This document shows, one piece after another, positions 39,974 to 47,494 of a stretch of 64,000 nucleotides of DNA. This DNA is from Aeromicrobium choanae (GTDB lineage Bacteria; Actinomycetota; Actinomycetes; Propionibacteriales; Nocardioidaceae). The stretch is taken from the NCBI RefSeq assembly GCF_900167475.1, contig NZ_LT796768.1:1736001-1800000 (forward strand). The letters run 5' to 3'. The position numbers and the translations under genes are program-made. Position 1 is the first letter of the stretch. The number at the start of each line of letters is the position of its first letter. The notes under the pieces were generated by a model. That model ran no database searches, had not been told where the DNA came from, and saw nothing but the letters and a program-made list of their open reading frames with translations.

Positions 39974-40627
39974 CTACTTCTTCGAGTACTTCACCCACGG
40001 GGTGAACGAGCCCTTGTACGGCAGGTGGTCGACGCGCGCCGGCGTGAACGGCACGTAGCCACTGTCGTCGACGTACCCGGACTGGATGGTCCGCACGTTG
40101 ACGCGCACGTGCTTGGGATGGAGGAGGCAGCCCTTCTTCGGCTTGATGTGGACGACGACCGTGCCGTGCTCGAGGTCGTACCGCTCGCGCACGGTCTTGC
40201 CGCACGTGCCGGGGAACGGGTAGGTCTCCCAGCTCTTGCGGTACTTCTTCGATCCCTTGAGAGCGCGGAAGCCGCCGTCGCCGGGGATGCCGACCTCATC
40301 GGCGAACTCCGCACCCGCGGACGAGGCCTTCGTGTCGAGCAGCAGGCGGAACTCGCCGACCGGGGTCGTCTCCGCGTCCCAGTCGACCGCCTTCATCCTC
40401 ACGGTGATCCGCACGCCCTTGGCGTTGTTGACGACCTTGACCTTGTAGAGGTCGAAGGCGCTGGAACCGCCGCCGGCGGGATCGGGAGTGGTCGCCTCGC
40501 GTGCCTGGGCGCTCGACGCCGCGCTGAGCAGGCCCACGACCAGGGCGAGGGACAGCAGGAGGCCACGGACGTGCCGGTTCGTCCCGGAGGCGTGGTCGGT
40601 GTTCGTGTTCGTTCGGTACCTGGGCAT
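39974..40627 (-). CDS. secreted hypothetical protein
   Basis: A 217-residue exported protein with a long N-region, a hydrophobic core (GLLLSLALVVGLLSAA) and a likely cleavage after SAQA. The mature part is beta-strand-rich and basic: FDLYKVKVVNNAKGVRITVRMKAV split over two strands, GTVVVHIKPKKGCLLHP, and KYSKK at the end. Two cysteines are present (GTCGK, KGCLL). There is no similarity I can name; similar small secreted proteins are common near Nocardioidaceae secreted Ig-like proteins. The upstream gap (40628-40768) has no recognisable regulatory site. Confidence 0.75.
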   Translation of the reverse strand: MPRYRTNTNTDHASGTNRHVRGLLLSLALVVGLLSAASSAQAREATTPDPAGGGSSAFDLYKVKVVNNAKGVRITVRMKAVDWDAETTPVGEFRLLLDTKASSAGAEFADEVGIPGDGGFRALKGSKKYRKSWETYPFPGTCGKTVRERYDLEHGTVVVHIKPKKGCLLHPKHVRVNVRTIQSGYVDDSGYVPFTPARVDHLPYKGSFTPWVKYSKK

Positions 40628-40768
40628 GGGTCTCTCCGTCTGTGTCGAGCCACTGGTGTCTCCAGTGGAGAGCAGGGCAGGGGCGAATCCGTACGCAGAC
40701 GGTGAGACTCGTTCCGGCGCGCCGATCCGGACTGGTCAGATGCTCGGCGCGTTGGCAGAGTGCCGTCC

Positions 40769-41125
40769 ATGACCACACCCAGCCGGCTCGAAGTCCTCGA
40801 CCGCTACATGGACGGCTTCCGCCGCAGTGACCACGCGATGGTGCTCGGCTGCCTGACGGACGACGTGGTGTGGCGAGTCCACGGTCTGCGCACCACGAAC
40901 GGCCAGGCCGAGTTCGACGACGAGATCGAGAACCCGGACTTCGAGGGCAGCCCGGAGTTGACCGTGAACCGCACGATCGAGGCCGGCGAGGTCATCGTGA
41001 TCACCGGGACCGGAGTCGGACACCACCGCCAGGCCGGCCGGTTCGCCTTCGTCTTCAGCGACGTGTTCACCTTCCGTGCCGGCCTCATCGCCGAGGTCGA
41101 CTCGTACGTCGTCCCGGTGGGGTGA
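40769..41125 (+). CDS. SnoaL/NTF2-like domain protein
   Basis: A 118-residue NTF2-fold (nuclear transport factor 2 / ketosteroid isomerase-like) protein: the helical start LEVLDRYMDGFRRSDHAMVLGCLTDD is followed by VVWRVHGL and strands ending FSDVFTFRAGLIAEVDSYVV. The pocket residues cannot be matched to a specific enzyme. ATG 40769 was chosen because the fold starts there. The stop overlaps an upstream GTG of the next gene; DUF1990 follows directly, so they are co-transcribed. Confidence 0.82.
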   Translation: MTTPSRLEVLDRYMDGFRRSDHAMVLGCLTDDVVWRVHGLRTTNGQAEFDDEIENPDFEGSPELTVNRTIEAGEVIVITGTGVGHHRQAGRFAFVFSDVFTFRAGLIAEVDSYVVPVG

Positions 41126-41127
41126 CC

Positions 41128-41655
41128 ATGGTCGAAGCCCTGCCCGCCGGCGACGCGGACCGGCTGCGGGCGGCGCCGTTCACCTACGCGCCGGTCGGCG
41201 CGACGCCCGAGCCGCAGGCCGGCTTCCGCAACTTCACGCGGCAGCGCACGCTGACGCGCCGGGACTTCGCCGGAGCCGCCGAGGACCTCATGTCCTGGCG
41301 GGTCTACGAGCGGTCAGGGCTTCACGTGAGGGCGTCGGACGCCCGAGCGCAGCCCTGGTCGGTCGTGGAGATGACCTTGGGCGTCGGCACGGTCGGCGTG
41401 AAGATCCCCTGCCGCGTGGTCCACGTCATCGAGGAGCCCGACCGAGTGGGCTTCGCGTATGGGTCCCTGCCGGGGCACCCGGAGTCGGGGGAGGAGTCGT
41501 TCGTCGTCGAGCGCCGGCCCGATGGATCGCTGAGCTTCACGATCACCGCCTTCTCGCGTCCCGCCACCCGGTTGGCGCGCCTCGGCGGACCACTCACGAC
41601 GGCGGTCCAAGCCGGGATGACGAGGCGGTACCTCCGCGCACTCGACCGGGGCTGA
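41128..41655 (+). CDS. DUF1990 family protein
   Basis: A 175-residue protein of the DUF1990 family (PF09348). Characteristic segments: FTYAPVGAT near residue 19, FRNFTRQRTLTRRDFAGAAEDLMSWRVYERSGL spread over residues 35-68, VEMTLGVGTVG, IPCRVVHVIEE and FAYGSLPGHPESGEESF. The fold resembles START/polyketide-cyclase barrels, so ligand binding is possible; no activity is known. Start ATG 41128; a GTG at 41122 overlaps the preceding stop and is a possible alternative. Confidence 0.88.
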   Translation: MVEALPAGDADRLRAAPFTYAPVGATPEPQAGFRNFTRQRTLTRRDFAGAAEDLMSWRVYERSGLHVRASDARAQPWSVVEMTLGVGTVGVKIPCRVVHVIEEPDRVGFAYGSLPGHPESGEESFVVERRPDGSLSFTITAFSRPATRLARLGGPLTTAVQAGMTRRYLRALDRG

Positions 41656-41691
41656 CAGCGGGGCGGCCGACGGTCGGTAGCCTGCTGGCCC

Positions 41692-42207
41692 ATGGACGAA
41701 CCCCGCAACGAGACCGCCCCCTCCTCGAGGATGCGCACGCTCCTCGCGGACGACATCGGGGCGCCGATCGAGGGGACCATCGTCAGCGCGGCGACCGTGA
41801 CCGTGGCCGGCGCGCACGCCGAGCACACCTCGGGAGTCTTCCTCGCGTGGGCGGTCGTGCTCGTCGTCTACTGGCTCACCCACGTCTACCTGCACGCCCT
41901 GCGCGACCAGCTTCGCCACCAGGCTGACCCGCTGCACCGTCGCCTCGCCCGCCACGTGGGACTCCAGGCCGGTGTCCTCCTCGGAGGGGTTCCGGTGATC
42001 CTCGCCTACCTGCTGGCGGTCGCCCTCGGTGCCTCAGGCAGCACCGCGATCTACCTCTGTCTGAGCTGGACGATCCTGCAGCTGGGCGTCGGAGTGCTGC
42101 TGGCCTCGCTGAGCGCGGGGCTGAGCGTGCGCCGCGCGACAGGCGAGGCGTTCATGGCCGGCCTGCTGGGGTTGTTCCTGGTGGCCGCGAAGGCCCTGCT
42201 GCACTGA
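41692..42207 (+). CDS. hypothetical membrane protein
   Basis: A 171-residue protein with four predicted membrane segments: VSAATVTVAGAHAEHTSG..., FLAWAVVLVVYWLTHVYLHALR, VGLQAGVLLGGVPVILAYLLAV and GLLGLFLVAAKALL. It has HVYLHALRDQLRHQ with several histidines between segments two and three. Homologues are annotated as hypothetical membrane proteins in actinobacteria. The gene follows DUF1990 after 36 bases and converges on the DUF1254/DUF1214 gene with 7 bases between. Confidence 0.72.
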   Translation: MDEPRNETAPSSRMRTLLADDIGAPIEGTIVSAATVTVAGAHAEHTSGVFLAWAVVLVVYWLTHVYLHALRDQLRHQADPLHRRLARHVGLQAGVLLGGVPVILAYLLAVALGASGSTAIYLCLSWTILQLGVGVLLASLSAGLSVRRATGEAFMAGLLGLFLVAAKALLH

Positions 42208-42214
42208 GGTCCGG

Positions 42215-43156
42215 TCAGGAGATCGGGACGAGGGCGGGCACCTTCCAGGTGCCGTCGTGGATCTCGGAGCGGGGCCGGTAGAGGCGCACGAGGAAGTTCC
42301 AGCCCTCCGGCGTGGGGATGACGTTCGGCACGTCGGCTCCCAGATCGCCGAAGCGGACGGTGACGGACCCGTCCTCGTTCGGGACGCCGACGATGTTGTT
42401 GATGCTGTAGGAGTCGCGGTCGTTCTCGGCGAAGAAACCCTTCGCGTTGTAGACGGAGATCGACCAGAAGCCGTCGACCGGCACGTCGGCCATGGTGAGC
42501 TCGTACGGGCCGTCGCCGTCGGGCTGCACGCCCACGTAGGCGGCCTCGGTGGACGGCAGACCACCCCAGCCGGCGGCCGTGCCGATGAGGTGACGGACGG
42601 GATCGACCTCGTCGGGCCGGCCGAACGTCCGGTCGAAGCTGGTCAGGCCGGCGGCCAGCTTCAGGAGGGCGTCGCGGGTGGCGTCGAGGCTGGCCTTGTC
42701 GAAGTCGTCGGACGCGAAGGGCACCGCGGACCCGGCCTCGATGGAGAGCGTGTCCTGGAGGCGGTCGACCTCGGTGACGTCCTCGGGGTCCTGCGAGTCG
42801 ACGAGGATCCGGACCGCCAGCACCGCGTAACGGCTCCCGACCTCGTCCTGCGTGAGCCGGTGCGCGCCGGCGTCGTGCAGCACGATCGGGACGAAGTGGC
42901 CCTCGTTCACGACCATCGCCGACACGTAGCGCTCGCCACAGTCGGGCAGGGTCAGCACCACGTCCTGCTCAACGTCGACGACCGCGAAGCTGTAGAGGGT
43001 GTCGCGGTTCTGCCGGATCACGAGTTGGCTCTCGATGGGGGAGGGCTCCCGCAGGTGAGAGAACTCGTTGACCGCACCGGCTTGCGCCTGGAGGTCGTGG
43101 AACATGCGGGCGGTCTCGGCGCCGACGAAGTTGTCGACGTTCACCTGGAGGGCCAT
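42215..43156 (-). CDS. DUF1254/DUF1214 domain protein
   Basis: A 313-residue protein. The N-terminal region NRDTLYSFAVVDV...LTLPDCGERYVSAMVVNEGHF matches the DUF1254 type; the C-terminal 110 residues, from YELTMADVPVDGFWSISVYN to GWNFLVRLYRP, match DUF1214. Such proteins occur widely and lack an assigned reaction; most have a signal peptide, which this one lacks. Start ATG 43156 has a GAGAGCC-like weak ribosome site. The GlsB-like gene lies 14 bases upstream on the same strand, so the two are co-transcribed. Confidence 0.86.
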   Translation of the reverse strand: MALQVNVDNFVGAETARMFHDLQAQAGAVNEFSHLREPSPIESQLVIRQNRDTLYSFAVVDVEQDVVLTLPDCGERYVSAMVVNEGHFVPIVLHDAGAHRLTQDEVGSRYAVLAVRILVDSQDPEDVTEVDRLQDTLSIEAGSAVPFASDDFDKASLDATRDALLKLAAGLTSFDRTFGRPDEVDPVRHLIGTAAGWGGLPSTEAAYVGVQPDGDGPYELTMADVPVDGFWSISVYNAKGFFAENDRDSYSINNIVGVPNEDGSVTVRFGDLGADVPNVIPTPEGWNFLVRLYRPRSEIHDGTWKVPALVPIS

Positions 43157-43170
43157 GGTGGCTCTCGCGA

Positions 43171-43428
43171 TCAGGCGCGGCGCGTGGAGAGCGCGCCCCA
43201 GGCGGCGGTGACGACGATGGCGCCGAGGAAGGAGCCGATCAGGCCGCTCGCGTGCAGCTCCAGCCCGTGACCGGCGATGAGGCTGGCGACGAGGCCGCCG
43301 AGCAGCGAGCCGATGAGGCCGGCGGCGATCGCCAGGGTCCAGTTCACCGACTCCATGCGGCGACCGAGCGCCATCTGGGCCAGACCGCCGACGAGGATTC
43401 CGAACACGATGATCGCGAGGATGAGCAT
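43171..43428 (-). CDS. GlsB/YeaQ/YmgE family stress-response membrane protein
   Basis: An 85-residue, very hydrophobic protein of the transglycosylase-associated GlsB/YeaQ/YmgE family. Three membrane segments are visible: MLILAIIVFGILVGGLAQM, then TLAIAAGLIGSLLGGLVASL, then GLIGSFLGAIVVTAAWGAL. The family GxxGGLAxxxxG pattern is present. Members are often induced by acid or osmotic stress; the precise role is unknown. It is probably first in a two-gene operon with the DUF1254/1214 gene. Confidence 0.9.
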   Translation of the reverse strand: MLILAIIVFGILVGGLAQMALGRRMESVNWTLAIAAGLIGSLLGGLVASLIAGHGLELHASGLIGSFLGAIVVTAAWGALSTRRA

Positions 43429-43534
43429 GGCGCAAGGCTAGTGGCCATCCGCGTGCGGGGGACAGGGGCAGTTTCCGGCGTGATCCCACGGGCGATGGCT
43501 CGTGGGTGGACCGGGACGGACCTACGCTGAACGC

Positions 43535-44317
43535 ATGACCCACTCTCCGGTGGAAGCTCCCGGGCCGGTCCTGACGCGATCGGCGCGGGTCGGCGGAGTG
43601 GTCTTCGGGGTCCTCGTCCTGGTGGCGGGTGGCGTGGCGGTGTTCCTGACGGACAACGAGCTCGGCTCCACGGCGCTGGTCGCTGCGGGCGTCGCGATCT
43701 GCGCGCTGTCGGTGTTCGGCAACCGGCTCGAGGCGATCGAGGCCGCCGGCATCCGCTTCGAGCTGGAGCGCCGCGCCCGGAGCGTGCGCCAGCAGGCGGC
43801 CCGGGCCCGCGCGGCCGGTGACGCCGAGCAGGCACAGCAGCTCGAGCGCCGTGCGGAAGGGCTTCTCGCGGCGGCCTCCCTGGTGGGCTCGCGCTACGAA
43901 CGACTGCGGGAGACCGAGCCCGCCGGGTGGGACCGCACTTCCCGCATGGAGGGCATCCTGCGCGACGCCCGTGCGCTCGACACCGACGCCCTGTCGGCTG
44001 CGGACGTGGCTCGGATCTTCGCCGACGGATCGGACGGCGACCGGATCGCCGCGCTCGCGCTCATCGAGGCCGACCCGCGGCTGGCGAGTGCCGACGTCCT
44101 GGCGGACGCGATCGGCGACAGTCGCTCGACCTTCGAGCAGTACCACGCGCTGGTCGCGACCGAGCGCGCGCTGGAGCACCTCTCGTCGACGAATCGGGTG
44201 CGGCTGGGTGCCGCGGTGGAGACCCTGCTGGCTGGCCCGGTCGGCGAGCGGACCTCCGACCGCCGCACCGTCGCTCGGCGCATCCTCGAGGAACTCCGCC
44301 CGGCCGAGGAGCGCTGA
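43535..44317 (+). CDS. membrane-anchored protein of unknown function
   Basis: A 260-residue protein. Two adjacent membrane segments lie at about residues 18-60 (VGGVVFGVLVLVAGGVAVFL and STALVAAGVAICALSVFG). A coiled-coil-like stretch rich in Arg, Ala and Gln follows (RRARSVRQQAARARAAGDAEQAQQ in pieces). The C-terminal 110 residues (ADVARIFADGSDGDRIAALAL to LAGPVGERTSDRR) are helical and look like HEAT-type or effector-associated helical bundles. No enzyme motif is seen. Start ATG 43535. The downstream gap carries no clear terminator. Confidence 0.7.
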   Translation: MTHSPVEAPGPVLTRSARVGGVVFGVLVLVAGGVAVFLTDNELGSTALVAAGVAICALSVFGNRLEAIEAAGIRFELERRARSVRQQAARARAAGDAEQAQQLERRAEGLLAAASLVGSRYERLRETEPAGWDRTSRMEGILRDARALDTDALSAADVARIFADGSDGDRIAALALIEADPRLASADVLADAIGDSRSTFEQYHALVATERALEHLSSTNRVRLGAAVETLLAGPVGERTSDRRTVARRILEELRPAEER

Positions 44318-44442
44318 GTCCCGGGATGTCGCCGGGGCCGTCCCGATCCGCGAGCCTGCCGTCGCCAGCCGCGCGCCTCGCGCGGTAGCGTCCACCCGCA
44401 AGACCCCCGTGAGCCGATGTGGCTGACCGACGAGGAGCAGAT

Positions 44443-45555
44443 GTGAAGATTCGTGGCGCCGTCCTGGAGTCCATCGGGGCCCCGAGCCCGTTCGAGCAGT
44501 CCCGGCCCCTGCAGGTGGCCGAGCTGGACCTGGCCGAGCCCGGGCCCACCGAGGTCCTCGTGCGGGTGGAGGCGGCAGGCGTGTGCCACTCCGACCTCTC
44601 GGTCGTCGACGGCAAGCGCCCGCGTCCCGTCCCGATGCTGCTCGGGCACGAGGCCGCCGGCCGGATCGAGCAGGTCGGCGCCGAGGTGACCGACCTCGCC
44701 GTGGGCCAGCGGGTCATCATGACGTTCCTGCCGCGCTGCGGCGACTGTGCGGGCTGCGCCACCGACGGCATGGCGCCGTGCGTGCCCGGCTCGGTGGCCA
44801 ACGGGGGCGGCGAGCTGCTCGCCGGTGGCAGCCGGCTCACCCGCGACGGCTCGCCCGTCACGCACCACCTCGGCGTCTCGGCCTTTGCGACCCACGCGGT
44901 CGTCGACCACCGCTCGCTCGTCGCCGTCGACGACGACGTGCCGCCGAACGTGGCGGCCGTCCTCGGCTGTGCGGTGCTCACCGGCGGCGGAGCGGTCATC
45001 AACGTCGCGAAGCCGACCCCCGGCCAGACCGTCGCCGTGGTCGGCCTCGGCGGTGTCGGGCTGGCGGCCGCGCTGACCGCGCTGTCCTTCGAGGGCGTGC
45101 GCGTCGTCGGCATCGACCCGCTCGACCACAAGCGCGCCGCCGCGCTGGAGGCCGGCGTGCACGAAGTGCTCACGCCTGCCGAGGCGGCAGAGTCCGGGTT
45201 CAAGGCCGACGCCGTGATCGAGGCCGTCGGCAGTGGCCGCGTCTTCGCCGCCGCGATCGCGCTCACCGCCCCGGGCGGCAAGACGATCACCGTGGGCCTG
45301 CCCGCGCCCGACGACACCATCGAGCTGTCGCCGCTGGCTCTCGTCGCCGAGGGGAAGACGCTCGTCGGCAGCTACCTCGGCTCGGCCGTGCCGAAGCGCG
45401 ACATCCCCGTATTCGTCGACCTGTGGCGTGCCGGGCACCTGCCGCTGGAGCACCTCGTCAGCTCCACGATCGCGCTGGACGACATCAACCGCGCCATGGA
45501 CGACCTGGCCGACGGGTCCGAGCTGCGCCAGATCATCGACTTCACCAAGGAGTGA
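44443..45555 (+). CDS. zinc-dependent alcohol dehydrogenase (MDR)
   Basis: A 370-residue zinc alcohol dehydrogenase. Catalytic-zinc ligands lie in GVCHSD and GHEAAGRI; the structural-zinc loop CGDCAGCATDGMAPC has all four cysteines; the cofactor motif is VVGLGGVGLAAAL and GIDPLDHKR points to NAD. It is similar to benzyl/geraniol-type and class III dehydrogenases and oxidises a primary alcohol to the aldehyde. Start GTG 44443 has GAGGAG 5 bases upstream. The aldehyde dehydrogenase follows after 2 bases, so alcohol to acid oxidation is encoded as a unit next to the AtuA-type operon. Confidence 0.92.
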   Translation: MKIRGAVLESIGAPSPFEQSRPLQVAELDLAEPGPTEVLVRVEAAGVCHSDLSVVDGKRPRPVPMLLGHEAAGRIEQVGAEVTDLAVGQRVIMTFLPRCGDCAGCATDGMAPCVPGSVANGGGELLAGGSRLTRDGSPVTHHLGVSAFATHAVVDHRSLVAVDDDVPPNVAAVLGCAVLTGGGAVINVAKPTPGQTVAVVGLGGVGLAAALTALSFEGVRVVGIDPLDHKRAAALEAGVHEVLTPAEAAESGFKADAVIEAVGSGRVFAAAIALTAPGGKTITVGLPAPDDTIELSPLALVAEGKTLVGSYLGSAVPKRDIPVFVDLWRAGHLPLEHLVSSTIALDDINRAMDDLADGSELRQIIDFTKE

Positions 45556-45557
45556 CC

Positions 45558-47024
45558 GTGGGCGTCGCCGACTTCATCGAGTCCCTGCTCTCCGGCCACC
45601 CGGCCGACCTGTACCTCGACGGGCGCTGGACCCCCGCCTCGGGCGGTGCCACGTTCGCCGTCGAGGACCCCGCCACGGGCAAGGTCATCACCGAGGTCGC
45701 CGAGGGCACCGCGGCCGACGGCCAGGCCGCACTCGCCGCGGCCGACGCGGCCCAGGAGTCGTGGGGAGCCACCACGCCGCGCGAGCGGGCCGACCTCCTC
45801 CGCGCAGGGTTCGACCTCATCACCGCGAATGCCGACGCCTTCGCCCGGCTGATCACCGCCGAGATGGGCAAGTCGCTCGCCGAGGCGCGCGGCGAGGTGA
45901 CCTACGGCGCCGAGTTCCTGCGCTGGTTCTCCGAGGAGGCCGTGCGGATCGACGGTCGCTACGGCACGCTGCCGTCGGGCAAGCTGCAGATGATGGTCGA
46001 CCGTCGTCCGGTCGGGCCGTCCCTGCTGATCACCCCGTGGAACTTCCCCCTGGCGATGGCCACGCGCAAGCTCGGCCCGGCCCTCGCCGCCGGGTGCACG
46101 TCGATCGTGAAGCCCGCCGAGCTGACGCCGCTGACCACCCTCGCCGTGGCGAAGGTGTTCGAGGAGGTCGGCGTACCGGCCGGTGTGATCAACGTGCTCA
46201 CCACCACCGATCCCGCGGCCACCACCGGGCCGCTGCTCTCCGACCCGCGGCTGCGCAAGCTCTCGTTCACCGGCTCCACGCCCGTGGGCAAGGCGCTGCT
46301 CGCCCAGGCCGCCGAGGGCGTGCTGCGCTGCTCGATGGAGCTCGGCGGCAGTGCCCCGTTCATCGTGTTCGAGGACGCCGACCTCGATGCCGCCGTCGAC
46401 GGTGCGATCGCCGCCAAGACCCGCAACATCGGCGAGGCCTGCACCGCGGCCAACCGCTTCCTCGTCCATCGTGACGTGCACGACGAGTTCGTCGAGAAGT
46501 TCGCCGCGCGCATGGGTGCGCTGCAGGTGGGAGCCGGCGACGAGCCCGGCACCGACCTCGGGCCGCTGATCGACGACCGCAGCCGCGTGCGCGTGCACGG
46601 ACTGGTCTCCGACGCGGTCGAGCGCGGGGCGCGGGTCGTCGTTGGTGGCGAGCTGCCCGACGGGCCCGGCCACTTCTATCCCGCCACGGTCCTGGCGGGC
46701 GTCGACGCGCAGTCGCGCGTCGTCACCGAGGAGATCTTCGGCCCGGTCGCGCCGGTGCAGTCGTTCGCCGACGAGGACGAGGCCGTCGCGCTGGCGAACT
46801 CCACGGAGTACGGGCTGGTCGGCTACGTCTACTCGAAGGACCTCGACCGCGTCATGCGCATCGCGCCGCGGCTGCAGTTCGGGATGCTCGGGGTCAACGC
46901 CGGCGTCGTGTCCGACCCGGCCGCGCCGTTCGGCGGCGTGAAGCACTCCGGGCTCGGTCGCGAGGGCGGCCGCGAGGGCATCGACGAGTACCTCGAATAC
47001 CAGTACGTCGGCATCGCCCGCTGA
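45558..47024 (+). CDS. aldehyde dehydrogenase (succinate-semialdehyde dehydrogenase-like)
   Basis: A 488-residue NAD(P)-dependent aldehyde dehydrogenase. It has TPWNFPLAMATRK, the general base Glu261 in MELGGSAPF, the nucleophile Cys295 in NIGEACTAANR, and EEIFGPVAPVQSF. The closest named group is succinate-semialdehyde/glutarate-semialdehyde dehydrogenase. GTG 45558 was chosen over GTG 45552 because AAGGAG is then correctly spaced. Given its partner alcohol dehydrogenase and the AtuA-type operon 470 bases away, it could also oxidise a terpenoid aldehyde to the acid that feeds that operon; this is inference. Confidence 0.92.
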   Translation: MGVADFIESLLSGHPADLYLDGRWTPASGGATFAVEDPATGKVITEVAEGTAADGQAALAAADAAQESWGATTPRERADLLRAGFDLITANADAFARLITAEMGKSLAEARGEVTYGAEFLRWFSEEAVRIDGRYGTLPSGKLQMMVDRRPVGPSLLITPWNFPLAMATRKLGPALAAGCTSIVKPAELTPLTTLAVAKVFEEVGVPAGVINVLTTTDPAATTGPLLSDPRLRKLSFTGSTPVGKALLAQAAEGVLRCSMELGGSAPFIVFEDADLDAAVDGAIAAKTRNIGEACTAANRFLVHRDVHDEFVEKFAARMGALQVGAGDEPGTDLGPLIDDRSRVRVHGLVSDAVERGARVVVGGELPDGPGHFYPATVLAGVDAQSRVVTEEIFGPVAPVQSFADEDEAVALANSTEYGLVGYVYSKDLDRVMRIAPRLQFGMLGVNAGVVSDPAAPFGGVKHSGLGREGGREGIDEYLEYQYVGIAR

Positions 47025-47025
47025 C

Positions 47026-47406
47026 TCAGGCGAGGGCGACGACGCCCGACAGCAGGGCCAGCACGACGCAGGTCGGCGCCATCACGAGGCGCTCCGGCCG
47101 GCTGCGCGACGCCAGGTTCATGGCGATGCCGAGGACGAAGTAGCCCGTCACCACCCACGCCGCGATCTCGACGGCGCGGTCGGAGACGTCGAGGGAGATC
47201 AGTTCCGCTCGCGCCAGCAGGATCGCGCCGATGACGACGTAGATCACGACCGACACGGCGCTGCCCACGCGCAACGAGGTCGGCAGGACCGTGTGCTGGC
47301 CGCCCCACGCGAACCGGGCCCAGGGTGCCCCGAGGGCGAGGGCGATCTGGAAGGCAGCCAGCACCGCGAGCAGGAGGCAGGCCGCGAGCGCGGCGGTCGT
47401 CACCAT
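47026..47406 (-). CDS. hypothetical membrane protein
   Basis: A 126-residue protein with four membrane segments: AALAACLLLAVLAAFQIALAL, VGSAVSVVIYVVIGAILLA, AAWVVTGYFVLGIAMNL and LVMAPTCVVLALLSGVVAL. Between the first two is the conserved-looking segment PWARFAWGGQHTVLPTSLR, found in many small actinobacterial membrane proteins of unknown role. It lies on the opposite strand between the aldehyde dehydrogenase (1 base away) and the AtuA promoter, and its start is divergent from the AtuA operon. Confidence 0.78.
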   Translation of the reverse strand: MVTTAALAACLLLAVLAAFQIALALGAPWARFAWGGQHTVLPTSLRVGSAVSVVIYVVIGAILLARAELISLDVSDRAVEIAAWVVTGYFVLGIAMNLASRSRPERLVMAPTCVVLALLSGVVALA

Positions 47407-47446
47407 GGCGCGAGCCTAGGGGTGACGGGGCGAGCCTCGCGGACAA

Positions 47447-47467
47447 CTTACAATCAGGCTTGACTGT
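47447..47467. promoter_or_regulatory. TetR operator candidate before the AtuA-type operon
   Basis: Dyad ACAATCA-GGCT-TGACTGT (one mismatch between arms), containing the 13-mer CAGGCTTGACTGT also found before the TetR gene at 37748. It lies 28 bases before the GTG start at 47495 and overlaps the probable promoter. Confidence 0.6.
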
Positions 47468-47494
47468 TTCTATGTGAGGCACGACACTGGTCAG

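Noticed and set aside
42215..44401. Reading the DUF1254/1214 gene as a 728-residue protein starting at 44401
   Set aside because: The extra N-terminal part overlaps the GlsB-like gene and the membrane protein on the other strand and has no family similarity; the conserved part begins at ATG 43156.
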